Shown in pieces: positions 7,302-15,054 of a stretch of DNA of 33,429 nt; position 1 is the first letter of the stretch; each line of letters begins with the position of its first letter. Where the stretch lies: positions 1-33,429 of the forward strand of contig CAMLUN010000010.1 in the NCBI GenBank assembly GCA_946487795.1. Reading direction: 5' to 3'. Under the pieces are notes generated by a model, which worked only from the letters and a program-made list of their open reading frames with translations, was not told where the DNA came from and ran no database searches. A program made the position numbers and the translations under genes. The stretch is from an uncultured Lactobacillus sp. GTDB lineage: Bacteria > Bacillota > Bacilli > Lactobacillales > Lactobacillaceae.

Positions 7302-8579
7302 TTATTTTAAATATTCTGCTGGATTTGCTACAAAATCGCTAATTTTAATAGTTGTTGCATCCTTAGTAGCAGCATTCTTTAATTGGAAAGTTCCTTCTTC
7401 AACTTCACGAGCGCCAAACACTGCAAAGTACTTCGCATTACGACGGAAAGCTTCTTTGATCTGCTTACCAACTTTTACCCCACTGTAATCTTTGTCAGCC
7501 ACAATCTCTTGCTGACGAATTTTACTGAGGACTTCAAATGCCATTTCATCCCCTTGCTGATCTGCACTAGCAAAGAAGACATCTAGTTGGTCTTGAGGAG
7601 CAAATGCAGGATTTTCTTCTTGGAGTAAGAGCATTAATCGTTCAACACCCATTCCGAAGCCAATTCCACCTTCTTCAGGGCCACCAAGTTGGCTAATCAA
7701 CCCATTATAACGGCCTCCTGCACAAACAGTCGTGTACCCACCACCAAATACTGGTGAGTCTGACATAATTTCAAAAATAGTATGGTTATAGTAATCTAGG
7801 CCCCGCACCATATTGGTATCAATTTCAAAATCAATTCCTAATTTATTTAATAAGGCCTGCACTTCGTCAAAGTAAGTTTGTGACTCTTCATCAAGATAAT
7901 CAAGGATTGATGGAGCTTCTGCAACAATCTTCTTATCGCCTTCATCCTTACTATCAAGTACACGCAATGGATTCTTATATAAACGTTCTTGAGAGTCTTT
8001 ACTCAATTCATCATAGTGAGGCTTCAAGTAGTTAATTAATGCTTCACGGTAATCTTCACGAACTTTTTTATCTCCAAGAGTATTAATAACCAATTTAACA
8101 TTTGGCACTCCAAACTTTTTAAAGAGCGCCATTGCCATTGAAATAACTTCCACATCAATCTGTGGTGACTCATTGTTTAATGCCTCAACTCCAATTTGGT
8201 GGAATTCACGTTGCCGCCCTGATTGTGGACGTTCATACCGAAACATTGGCCCCATGTAATAAACTTTATAAGGTTTAGGATATTCTGGACCATAGAGCTT
8301 ATTTTCTACATAAGCCCGTACTACTCCAGCTGTTCCCTCAGGACGCAATGCAATATGACGATCACCTTTATCATGAAAATCGTACATTTCTTTTTCAACA
8401 ATATCTGAAGTATCGCCCACATTCCGTGAAAAAACATGGTAATCTTCAAACATCGGTGTTCGAATTCCGCGATATCCAAACTGGTTAAAAACTTTGCGCG
8501 CATTTTGTTCTACTTTTTCCCAAATACTTGTAGTTCCTGGTAAGATATCTGCAGTTCCCTTTGGCTTTTGATAATCCAT
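7302..8579 (-). CDS. hisS: Histidyl-tRNA synthetase
   Basis: Cytoplasmic class II synthetase charging tRNA(His). The 425-residue length is standard. It begins with the typical KGTADILPG segment, has motif 2 as FRYERPQSGRQREFHQ, the histidine-binding signature GLDYYNHTIFE, GGRYNGL, and motif 3 as GIGFGMGVERL; the C-terminal anticodon-binding domain follows. The ATG has AAAGGGG ten bases upstream. A T-box leader with its own terminator lies between promoter and gene, so expression should rise when the cognate tRNA is uncharged. In many Firmicutes hisS is followed by aspS; here the gene stands alone, ended by the bidirectional hairpin at 7199-7249 and facing an unrelated gene. Confidence 0.97.
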   Translation of the reverse strand: MDYQKPKGTADILPGTTSIWEKVEQNARKVFNQFGYRGIRTPMFEDYHVFSRNVGDTSDIVEKEMYDFHDKGDRHIALRPEGTAGVVRAYVENKLYGPEYPKPYKVYYMGPMFRYERPQSGRQREFHQIGVEALNNESPQIDVEVISMAMALFKKFGVPNVKLVINTLGDKKVREDYREALINYLKPHYDELSKDSQERLYKNPLRVLDSKDEGDKKIVAEAPSILDYLDEESQTYFDEVQALLNKLGIDFEIDTNMVRGLDYYNHTIFEIMSDSPVFGGGYTTVCAGGRYNGLISQLGGPEEGGIGFGMGVERLMLLLQEENPAFAPQDQLDVFFASADQQGDEMAFEVLSKIRQQEIVADKDYSGVKVGKQIKEAFRRNAKYFAVFGAREVEEGTFQLKNAATKDATTIKISDFVANPAEYLK

Positions 8580-8604
8580 TAACTGTGTTTCCCCTTTCGT
8601 TACG

Positions 8605-8821
8605 TATAAAAAGCAAAAGCCCTCTAAGGCCTTAACAGCCTTAGAGGGCGATATTCATCACTGTTCCACCTCTATTTCACAGTAACCTCACAGTCACTGC
8701 CTCATGGAGTTGCGTTAACTCCTGATGATAACGGAATCACCGGAACAGACTACTAAAATTCATCCTTTCAGCTAGTAGAGGTGGATCATGTCTGCTCCCA
8801 GCTCTCAACTCAACTGGATCT
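8605..8821 (-). promoter_or_regulatory. T-box riboswitch upstream of hisS
   Basis: Leader RNA that senses uncharged tRNA. The T-box is at 8662-8674 (minus strand TAGAGGTGGAACA). The antiterminator folds well: TAGAGG pairs with CCTCTA, the seven-base bulge is TGGAACA, and GTGAT pairs with ATCGC. The competing terminator pairs 8619-8630 with 8638-8649 and is followed by a T-rich run. A stem I with an apical AGCTGAAAGG loop and a hairpin GGAGTT/AACTCC (stem III) are visible. I could not place the specifier codon with confidence. The variable base of the UGGN bulge is A, which would pair with U73, although tRNA(His) normally ends with C73. Confidence 0.88.
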
Positions 8822-8827
8822 CTGTCA

Positions 8828-8856
8828 ATTACACAGGCACTTTGTTTCTACGTCAA
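8828..8856 (-). promoter_or_regulatory. Promoter of hisS and its leader
   Basis: Minus strand TTGACG (8851-8856), 17-bp spacer, TGTAAT (8828-8833). The transcript would begin near 8821, at the 5' end of the T-box leader. Confidence 0.7.
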
Positions 8857-8906
8857 TGCTTTTATAATACATTAGTGATTTTACCATAGCTTACAGATTT
8901 TGGGTA

Positions 8907-10103
8907 TCATTTATCTAAATTAAGCCGCCGTTGAACTCGGTATAAATACCATAAATAAAGACAGATAATAATCAGAGTACCGGTCATTAGACAAAAGACT
9001 GAAATAAATAAAAATTGATAACTTCCTTTTTCAATGACAAATCCACCGTACAATGGACCAATCGCACGTCCAACCGACATCATAATATTAAGCAATCCTT
9101 GGTAATGCCCAGCTTCGTCGACATTAGTCAGTTGAGCAATCCAAGCAGGTAGGCCAGCAAAACTAGTCATTTCACCAATTGTTAAGATTACAAAATCAAT
9201 AACAAATGCTGTCAAAGTCCAAGCAAAAATTAACAGGAGGAAAGATAGGGCAAAAATAAAGATTCCCACAATAATTTGCGTTGATAAACGAACATAAGGA
9301 CTTAACTTATTAACAAGTGGTTGTCCGATAATAATTAGCACCCCATTCAATGTCCATAACATACTATAGGCATAGAATGGAATCCCCATGTTTGTCATAT
9401 GGACTGCCATTACACTTTCCCATAAGGAATAACTTAAATGAACCGCAATATAGTTTATGAGAATAAACCAAACCAAGACGATCCATCGCGAATGCAATTG
9501 GCGGGAAACATGATAGTGTTCTTGGATCTCTGAATTATTTTTAATTGCATCTACAGCCACATTAAATGTTAAAACAACTACTAGCATTAACAAGGCATAA
9601 AAGATTGTTGCTACAGCAAAAACTACCACTACACTAATCGGTAAAAGAACACCCACCAGCAACGTTCCAATCACAACTCCGATATTAAAGGCCATATAAA
9701 TATAATTAAAGACATAACGGGAAGAATGATCACTGACCAACGTCCCATAAGAATTAACAATCGTGGCATTGATTCCATCCCCAAAGCTGTTAATTGTAAT
9801 TAGGACAGCATACCATGGCCAATCATGAATAAAGATCAATAAGAATATTGCTAGTGTTGAGAGGCTAACTCCTAAAATAGCTGTTTGATATTGTTTCCAA
9901 TAGTCAAATAACCACCCTCCCAAATAATTTCCCATCATCATGGCAATTGACATTATTAACATCACGAAGCCAGCAGTCGTCAGAGTTTGGCCAAGGTAAT
10001 TATGAAGATACATAGTTGTAAGCGGCCATAAAAAAGCTGCCCCTGTGTTGTTTAACAGACTTGCAAGGGCAACCCATTTTAATTTTACTGTTTGCTGTTC
10101 CAT
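8907..10103 (-). CDS. Major facilitator superfamily transporter (drug-efflux-like)
   Basis: A polytopic membrane protein of 398 residues with about 12 hydrophobic segments and the MFS layout. The loop after TM2 (GNYLGGWLFDYWKQ) is a variant of the conserved G-x-x-D-R-x-G-R motif. Most similar in feel to multidrug-type proton antiporters; the substrate cannot be read from sequence. The ATG at 10103 is preferred: it follows the upstream stop (10105-10107) by one base, which suggests translational coupling. A GTG at 10139 would give a 12-residue extension overlapping the upstream gene and has no better ribosome binding site. Probably one operon with the gene at 10105-10725. Confidence 0.85.
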   Translation of the reverse strand: MEQQTVKLKWVALASLLNNTGAAFLWPLTTMYLHNYLGQTLTTAGFVMLIMSIAMMMGNYLGGWLFDYWKQYQTAILGVSLSTLAIFLLIFIHDWPWYAVLITINSFGDGINATIVNSYGTLVSDHSSRYVFNYIYMAFNIGVVIGTLLVGVLLPISVVVVFAVATIFYALLMLVVVLTFNVAVDAIKNNSEIQEHYHVSRQLHSRWIVLVWFILINYIAVHLSYSLWESVMAVHMTNMGIPFYAYSMLWTLNGVLIIIGQPLVNKLSPYVRLSTQIIVGIFIFALSFLLLIFAWTLTAFVIDFVILTIGEMTSFAGLPAWIAQLTNVDEAGHYQGLLNIMMSVGRAIGPLYGGFVIEKGSYQFLFISVFCLMTGTLIIICLYLWYLYRVQRRLNLDK

Positions 10104-10104
10104 T

Positions 10105-10725
10105 TTAACGTTCAGATACCATATCAGAGGAAGGTACACGTAAAAGCGTATAGGTTACAGCACTATGATTTGCTTTTAACCCTAAACCATTAATAGCAGT
10201 ATTTTTATACTTTACATCCATTACCGCTGCAAAAGCATGGCCTGTTTTGGCATCCTCTTTTTCCAATTGCTTTTTATCCCATGGCAAAGCACTCGCATCT
10301 AAGGTAACTATCCGCGATCCATCAGCAACCGATCCATACCGTGAATTTGTTGTATATTTATCATTTCCAGCCCAGTACGTATACGACACAATTGGGTGCT
10401 TGCTGCTTTTACTACGCGTCGCTAAAACATAATAGAAATCATCTGACTTATTTCCCATTTGAAGTGGACGATAAGTGATTGAAGTCTGTGTTTGTTGATG
10501 ATTATTAATGTCAACTGGACGGAAAAATGTGAGATATGACATCCCCCCGAGCCAACATAACGAGACAACTAATAAGATCACATAACGAATCACTAAATTT
10601 AATTTAAATACTTTTTTTGTCTTCGCAATCAGCATTAATTGTTTAACACGGATATAGTGGATTACATAACAAAAAAAGGCAATTGCACATATCCACGATA
10701 GCCATCCTAGCCAATTCCAACTCAT
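10105..10725 (-). CDS. Lactobacillar membrane protein with extracytoplasmic domain (LVIS_2131-like)
   Basis: A 206-residue protein with two membrane segments (about 5-25 and 45-68) separated by a basic loop, followed by an outside domain of about 135 residues (YRPLQMGNKSDDFYYVLATRS onward). I associate it with the family called LVIS_2131, found in lactobacilli, from overall layout; this is memory, not a search. Function unknown. It starts with ATG at 10725 behind GGAG and is followed after one base by an MFS transporter, so the two products may act together in export or in sensing the exported compound. Confidence 0.65.
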   Translation of the reverse strand: MSWNWLGWLSWICAIAFFCYVIHYIRVKQLMLIAKTKKVFKLNLVIRYVILLVVSLCWLGGMSYLTFFRPVDINNHQQTQTSITYRPLQMGNKSDDFYYVLATRSKSSKHPIVSYTYWAGNDKYTTNSRYGSVADGSRIVTLDASALPWDKKQLEKEDAKTGHAFAAVMDVKYKNTAINGLGLKANHSAVTYTLLRVPSSDMVSER

Positions 10726-10948
10726 AATTTCAATACTCCATTCTCTAAATTATTTACTATGATTATCACACAAATTGATTCACTTGTCGTTAAATCTTAA
10801 TAACAAACAAATAAATTTAATAAAATAACTACAAGGATAAGTTCAAACTGTGCTAAACTAATTTTTGGTAACAAACTGTGTCTTGATTTAGAATAAGAGA
10901 TAAGGTTAGTATTATTTAATAATATACCTACTAAGGAGGAATGTTTTC

Positions 10949-11134
10949 ATGGACAATTTGAGTGAGCTTGCTCAAGAATTGATTAACTTTGAGCGCAAAA
11001 ATGACTTAAATGATAATGAAGTTGCTTTCGGCAGTCATTTATCTGTTGAACGAATTCACGAAATTAAATCATCCAATACTCCAGTAACTTCAGAAGAAGT
11101 CGAATTGCTTCAACGGTTCATGCAAAGTAAGTAA
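10949..11134 (+). CDS. Small HTH-like protein (LBP_cg2779-like)
   Basis: A 61-residue, acidic, helical protein with a strong TAAGGAGG site. The pattern LAQELINFERKNDL, then AFGSHLSVERIHEIKSS, then SEEVELLQRF resembles a minimal Xre-type helix-turn-helix without a wing. I recall a lactobacillar small-protein family (LBP_cg2779) of the same size and pattern. No partner gene is joined to it: a terminator follows at 11221. Likely promoter TTGATT..TAGTAT about 50-75 bp upstream. DNA binding is a guess from the pattern. Confidence 0.65.
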   Translation: MDNLSELAQELINFERKNDLNDNEVAFGSHLSVERIHEIKSSNTPVTSEEVELLQRFMQSK

Positions 11135-11220
11135 CATTACCATTCATACCATTGTAGCAAAATCAAAGCTAAATATTTTCTAAAGCAGAACTAATAATAT
11201 TTCTCTGCTCTAATCTAAAA

Positions 11221-11263
11221 AGGACCTAGAAGAAAACATTACTTTCTTCTAGGTCCTTTTTCT
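11221..11263. terminator. Bidirectional terminator
   Basis: Perfect 15-bp stem, 11221-11235 with 11243-11257 (AGGACCTAGAAGAAA arms), loop of 7, A-run before and T-run after. Serves the small gene at 10949 and the convergent LacI-type gene ending at 11266. Confidence 0.9.
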
Positions 11264-11265
11264 GC

Positions 11266-12210
11266 TTATTTTGGTTGATAAAATTCAACCGGAACAAGTT
11301 TAGTTTCGATCTTTTCATGAGGTGTTTCTATTCGCTTCATTAAGGTTTCAATTAATTCTTGTGCCAACAATGGAATTGGTTGGATTACTGTTGGAAGATA
11401 AGGCGCTACTTTTCGAATTAATCGCGAGCCATCATAACCTGTAATAAAAAAGTCTTTATTTATTTGCTTTCCTGCTTGGTAGTAAAGATTGCTAATCGTT
11501 AATGCTTGAACATCATTAGAAGCCAGCACCCCATCATAATTACCAGGAAACGTAGCCTCAAGATCCAAATGTTGAATAGCTAAAGGTTCAAAATCTCGTT
11601 TCTGTTTATTCAAAAAATCAAGTGCCCCTTGAATCCGATTGATGGTAGGTGAAACAGATGTATCTTCATCCACAATTACCGCCAAGTGTTTTACATCATG
11701 TTCTACCAAATACTTCGCTGCTAATTCACCCCCGTGGTAACTATCAGCTGCAACAATTGGGATATTATCGGCAAGATATCTGTCAAAAGAAACAATGGGA
11801 GCAGTAAGTTGGTGATATTCCTCTATCCCCAGATTATGAGAACCCGAAATAATCCCATCTACTTGATTTGCCATCAACATATTTAAGTATTCATGCTCTA
11901 TTTCCGGATTTTGTGCCGATGATGCAATAATTGTTTTATAACCCTTTTTAAATAACTCATGTTCAAGCTCATTTGCTAATTCTGCAAAAAATGGATTAAT
12001 TAAATTAGGAAAAATTAAGCCAACAAACTTAGATGGTTTACCCTGCATCGCCCGTGCCAAGGCATTTGGTTGGTAATTCAACTCTCGCATCGCCTCATGG
12101 ACCTTATCAATCGTCTTTTGACTTAAAGAACCATAATTATTTATTACTCTTGAAACAGTAGTTATTGAGACCCCCGCTAATTGAGCAACATCTTTTAACT
12201 TAGCAACCAT
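11266..12210 (-). CDS. LacI/GalR-family transcriptional repressor
   Basis: A 314-residue sugar-type repressor. The N-terminal helix-turn-helix covers residues 4-25 (LKDVAQLAGVSITTVSRVIN), followed by the hinge helix NYQPNALARAMQ. The periplasmic-binding-protein-like core follows with VGLIFPNLINPFFAEL and the effector-domain segments GVLASNDVQAL and FFITGYDGS. The subgroup resembles sucrose or ribose repressors (ScrR/RbsR-like), but no sugar gene lies nearby, so the regulon is unknown. The ATG has AAGGAG upstream; a TATAAT on the minus strand at 12251-12256 is the likely -10. It is divergent from the LysM glucosaminidase gene and could in principle act on the shared 425-bp region. Confidence 0.92.
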   Translation of the reverse strand: MVAKLKDVAQLAGVSITTVSRVINNYGSLSQKTIDKVHEAMRELNYQPNALARAMQGKPSKFVGLIFPNLINPFFAELANELEHELFKKGYKTIIASSAQNPEIEHEYLNMLMANQVDGIISGSHNLGIEEYHQLTAPIVSFDRYLADNIPIVAADSYHGGELAAKYLVEHDVKHLAVIVDEDTSVSPTINRIQGALDFLNKQKRDFEPLAIQHLDLEATFPGNYDGVLASNDVQALTISNLYYQAGKQINKDFFITGYDGSRLIRKVAPYLPTVIQPIPLLAQELIETLMKRIETPHEKIETKLVPVEFYQPK

Positions 12211-12635
12211 TCTAAAACTCCTTGATTAATTTCGTTTAAGTTATTCCATTATTATAGCTCACCACATTTGAACAATCGACGGTTACTTTAAATATAATTT
12301 TAATCGCTATTTTCACAAAAATGTGTTCTATTACATATGTTTAATTTATCATTTATCTAAAAATATTTTTCATTTGATAAAACATGTTTTGTGAAGATGA
12401 TAATTATTGATTTTATGATATTTTCTCCCCAGTTTTAAAGAATTTCACTTGTTTTTTACCTTCAAATTAAATTGACGCTAAAGAGAATTAATGCTAGTTT
12501 ATAGGTAGTTGAATCTTTAGAACTTCTTAAACTTTTTGACCTTTTTGATATTATTTTAATTTATGAAATGATTAATAAGCCACTTTTAGGAGTAATGTTT
12601 AGGAATTTCAAATATAACTTAAGGAGTCCCTGCCA
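12211..12635. other. Divergent intergenic region between the LacI-type gene and the LysM gene
   Basis: A 425-bp AT-rich stretch without a gene. It holds the repressor's promoter near 12251 and, on the plus strand, TTGACG (12472-12477), 17 bp, then TAGTTT (12495-12500) preceded by TGC. If that promoter is used, the LysM transcript has an untranslated leader of roughly 130 nt. I found no convincing attenuator or riboswitch fold in it. Confidence 0.55.
12472..12500 (+). promoter_or_regulatory. Probable promoter of the LysM glucosaminidase gene
   Basis: TTGACG, 17-bp spacer, TAGTTT with an extended -10 (TGC). The match at -35 is good and at -10 weak. Confidence 0.5.
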
Positions 12636-14123
12636 ATGAATCGTCAATCTAATAATGATCCATCAACCCATTTTAAAATGTACAAAAGCGGAAAAAAATG
12701 GGTCTTCGCTGGATTAACTGCTGTTACCTTATTAACTGCTAGCGGCGCTGTTGCTCATGCTGATGATGCTTCAGTTTCTTCTGCAGAGCCTGCCGCCGCT
12801 ACTACTGCCAATACACAAAATAATACAAATAGTACCGCTGATTCTTCTGCTGCCACTCAAAGTACATCAAACAGCGCCTCAACAGGAAATAGTGCTACTT
12901 CTAATGCCAGTCAAACTGTTGCCAGCCAAACCGCAGCAGATTCAGCTTTAGCACAATCTGCTGAAGCTAAACAAGCTGCTCCACAGGCTGCTAGTGCCGT
13001 TGCTACATCACAAGAGAACTCAACAACAGATTTAAGCGCCCTCCATTTCAGTAATAACGCTTCACAACAAGCATTCATCCAAAGTGTTGCTCCTGGTGCA
13101 ATCCAAGGATGGAATGAATACAAAGTTCTCCCTTCAATTACAGTTGCCCAGGCTATCGTTGAAAGTGGTTGGGGCCGTTCAGCCTTATCAACCCAGGCCC
13201 ATAACTTATTTGGAATTAAGGGTTCCTATAATGGAAATTCAGTTGTAATGCGTACACGGGAAGTTTATGGTGGCCGGAGTGTTTACGTTAACGCCAATTT
13301 CCGGGCCTACGCTAACAACTCCGAATCAGTTACTGACCATGGTCGCTTTCTCAATGTAAATAGTCGTTACCGTAACTTACTTGGTGACACTAACTATGCA
13401 TCTGTTGCAAATAAGCTTCGGCAAGACGGCTATGCTACCGATCCAAGCTATGCTAGTACCTTAATTCGTTTTGTTCAGACATATAACTTAAATCAGTTAG
13501 ATGCCGTTGCCCTTTCTGGGAAAGTTGTTACGAATAAGCAAACTGAAAGTGCTCAAACTCCCGAAACTAATGTAACTGTTTCAAACACTGGATACTACAC
13601 GGTTAAGGGCGGAGACACCTTATCGCGCATTGCCGGACAGTTTAATACAACTGTAAATAAACTCGCCACCTTAAATGATATCCACAATGTTAACCGTATT
13701 TATGTTGGTCAACGGCTCTTGGTTCGTCAACCTGCTGAACAACAACAGCAACAAGCAACCCCTAAGCGAACTGAAAACAATACTACCACTAATAGTAATA
13801 CATACACCGTTAAGAGTGGCGATACCCTTTCACAAATTGCTGCTCGTTTTAATACCACAACATCTGCATTAGCTTCAACTAACCATATTAGTAACCCTAA
13901 TTTAATTGAAGTTGGTCAACAATTACGGATTAACAATAGTGCTAGTGCTCAAAAAACCACTTCACGCCACTCCAATACTAACAATGGAAATTACGTAGTC
14001 CAAAGTGGTGATTCATTATCAAAGATTGCCGCTTATCATGGCTTAAACTGGCGATCAATTGCAGCTAAAAATAACATTCAAAGTCCATACACAATCTTTG
14101 TTGGACAACGTTTATCACTTTAG
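12636..14123 (+). CDS. Secreted glucosaminidase with three LysM repeats
   Basis: A 495-residue cell-wall hydrolase. The N-terminus carries a long KxYKxGKxW-type signal (HFKMYKSGKKW, 12-22) with a hydrophobic core, cleaved probably after HAD (41-43). Residues 44-133 are a low-complexity Ala/Ser/Thr/Asn/Gln linker. The glucosaminidase (GH73-type) domain spans about 145-287 with the acid residue Glu176 in AIVESGWGRS and the NLFGIKG motif. Three LysM domains follow at about 321-364, 390-433 and 453-495, each with a YxVxxGDxLSxIA start, linked by Gln/Asn/Thr spacers. It should cleave between GlcNAc and MurNAc and attach to peptidoglycan through LysM. The ATG has AAGGAG. A terminator follows, so it is monocistronic. 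Likely role in cell separation or wall turnover. Confidence 0.93.
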   Translation: MNRQSNNDPSTHFKMYKSGKKWVFAGLTAVTLLTASGAVAHADDASVSSAEPAAATTANTQNNTNSTADSSAATQSTSNSASTGNSATSNASQTVASQTAADSALAQSAEAKQAAPQAASAVATSQENSTTDLSALHFSNNASQQAFIQSVAPGAIQGWNEYKVLPSITVAQAIVESGWGRSALSTQAHNLFGIKGSYNGNSVVMRTREVYGGRSVYVNANFRAYANNSESVTDHGRFLNVNSRYRNLLGDTNYASVANKLRQDGYATDPSYASTLIRFVQTYNLNQLDAVALSGKVVTNKQTESAQTPETNVTVSNTGYYTVKGGDTLSRIAGQFNTTVNKLATLNDIHNVNRIYVGQRLLVRQPAEQQQQQATPKRTENNTTTNSNTYTVKSGDTLSQIAARFNTTTSALASTNHISNPNLIEVGQQLRINNSASAQKTTSRHSNTNNGNYVVQSGDSLSKIAAYHGLNWRSIAAKNNIQSPYTIFVGQRLSL

Positions 14124-14154
14124 TCAAGTAACTATTAAATTATTATATGATATA

Positions 14155-14195
14155 AAGCAAGAAGTATAAGAAAATCTATGCTTCTTGCTTTTTTG
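14155..14195 (+). terminator. Terminator of the LysM glucosaminidase gene
   Basis: Stem AAGCAAGAAG (14155-14164) with CTTCTTGCTT (14181-14190), followed by a T-run. Confidence 0.85.
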
Positions 14196-14246
14196 TTTTA
14201 AAAAAATTCTTTTCTGTTCTAGAATAAAGGTAGGCAGTTTATTATT

Positions 14247-14262
14247 AATATTCACTAAATTA
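14247..14262 (+). repeat. Left arm of a 16-bp inverted repeat flanking the ArsR-type gene
   Basis: AATATTCACTAAATTA, exact reverse complement of 14606-14621. It lies in the promoter region about 25 bp upstream of the ArsR-type start codon, so it could be an operator half or a terminal repeat. Confidence 0.9.
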
Positions 14263-14287
14263 CTATTAGGGAGTTTATAGAAAGTAT

Positions 14288-14608
14288 GTGATATTTATTG
14301 TGGTAGACCGTTGGACAACAGATATTCCAAATGTTAATAAAATCAGTCAATTATTTAAATTACTAGGGAATCCTAAAAGATTACAATTATTATATTTGCT
14401 GATTCAACATTCAATGAGCGTTTCAGAAATTAGTATGAAGTTGAACTGGGAACAATCGGGGGTTTCTCACCAGCTACAACTATTGAGAAAATATAATTTA
14501 GTTCAACAACGGCGAGAGGGGAAAACCGTTATCTATCATTTAGAGGATCCGCAGGTAATGACCTTGATCGCTGATGTATTAAGTCATGCAGAAAAAATCA
14601 TCCAATAA
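14288..14608 (+). CDS. ArsR/SmtB-family regulator
   Basis: A protein of up to 106 residues with the ArsR winged-helix signature: FKLLGNPKRLQLLYLL, then SVSEISMKLNWEQSGVSHQL as the recognition region, LRKYNLVQQRREGKTVIYHL as the wing, and a C-terminal helix ending SHAEKI. Metal-sensing relatives use a D-x-H and H-x-x-E/H pattern in the last helix; here the first part reads DPQ, so the His is missing and only the later His remains. No Cys-rich alpha3 site is seen. It may sense something other than zinc or cobalt. The start is uncertain: GTG at 14288 is the longest option, and the GGGAG site at 14268-14272 is about 15 bases away. The ATG at 14286 is in a dead frame. Its stop codon lies inside the right arm of a perfect inverted repeat. 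Confidence 0.8.
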   Translation: MIFIVVDRWTTDIPNVNKISQLFKLLGNPKRLQLLYLLIQHSMSVSEISMKLNWEQSGVSHQLQLLRKYNLVQQRREGKTVIYHLEDPQVMTLIADVLSHAEKIIQ

Positions 14609-14621
14609 TTTAGTGAATATT
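14606..14621 (-). repeat. Right arm of the 16-bp inverted repeat
   Basis: TAATTTAGTGAATATT, exact reverse complement of 14247-14262. It begins with the TAA stop codon of the ArsR-type gene. No target-site duplication is visible outside the arms. Confidence 0.9.
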
Positions 14622-14651
14622 CTTTGGGATCCCCCCATTGAAATAAAAGAA

Positions 14652-14706
14652 AGGCGTTTAGAACTCATCCTAAGTCAAACTTAGACGATGACTTCTAAAC
14701 GTCTTT
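14652..14706. terminator. Long bidirectional terminator hairpin
   Basis: AGGCGTTTAGAA (14652-14663) pairs with TTCTAAACGTCT (14693-14704, one wobble). The interior continues with TCATC/GATGA and CTAAGT/ACTTAG around a CAA loop. It separates the ArsR-type gene from the convergent gene ending at 14710. Confidence 0.85.
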
Positions 14707-14709
14707 TCG

Positions 14710-14946
14710 TTAGTTAATAAACTTAATTTCTAATCGTTCATCTTCCAAAACTCCTTTTACAATCAATGACTTACCATCATAGAACTGATGCTTATCTAAC
14801 CAAAATCCAAGATGGGCGTGACTATAAAACTTAAAACTATACCGCATTGCATTATTAAGTTTACTAACCTGCAACACACCTTGTGAGCCATCGGAACAAG
14901 TAATATTTTGTGATTGATTATTATTATGAACATAAATTGTTGTCAT
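14710..14946 (-). CDS. Hypothetical 78-residue protein
   Basis: Not recognised. The protein (MTTIYVHNNNQSQNITCSDG onward) has no signal peptide or membrane segment and reads like a small all-beta domain, with alternating hydrophobic residues around YSFKFYSHAHLGFWLD and a C-terminal EDERLEIKF strand. The ATG at 14946 is chosen because GGAGGTG precedes it by about seven bases; the in-frame GTG at 14955 overlaps that site. It is a single gene between two terminators. Confidence 0.65.
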   Translation of the reverse strand: MTTIYVHNNNQSQNITCSDGSQGVLQVSKLNNAMRYSFKFYSHAHLGFWLDKHQFYDGKSLIVKGVLEDERLEIKFIN

Positions 14947-15014
14947 TCTTCTCACCTCCGTTTTTATTATATCTCAATTTTGGAATACCTAAAATATTTT
15001 TGAGCAAAACAAAA

Positions 15015-15049
15015 AAGCAACAACTTCAGCTATAGGAAAGTTGTTGCTT
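15015..15049. terminator. Terminator of the MacB-like ABC transporter gene
   Basis: AAGCAACAACTT (15015-15026) pairs with AAGTTGTTGCTT (15038-15049). The minus strand continues into a T-rich run. Confidence 0.85.
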
Positions 15050-15054
15050 TTAAA

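Noticed and set aside
8776..8790. A T-box-like AGAGGTGGATCA on the plus strand
   Set aside because: It has no antiterminator or terminator on that strand and no downstream plus-strand gene; it is the complement of stem I of the hisS leader.
12911..13123. Antisense open frame inside the LysM glucosaminidase gene
   Set aside because: It is a composition effect of the Ala/Ser/Gln-rich linker; no ribosome binding site and no protein-like features.
14247..14621. The inverted repeats as ends of an insertion sequence
   Set aside because: No transposase and no target-site duplication; kept only as one possible reading of the repeats.
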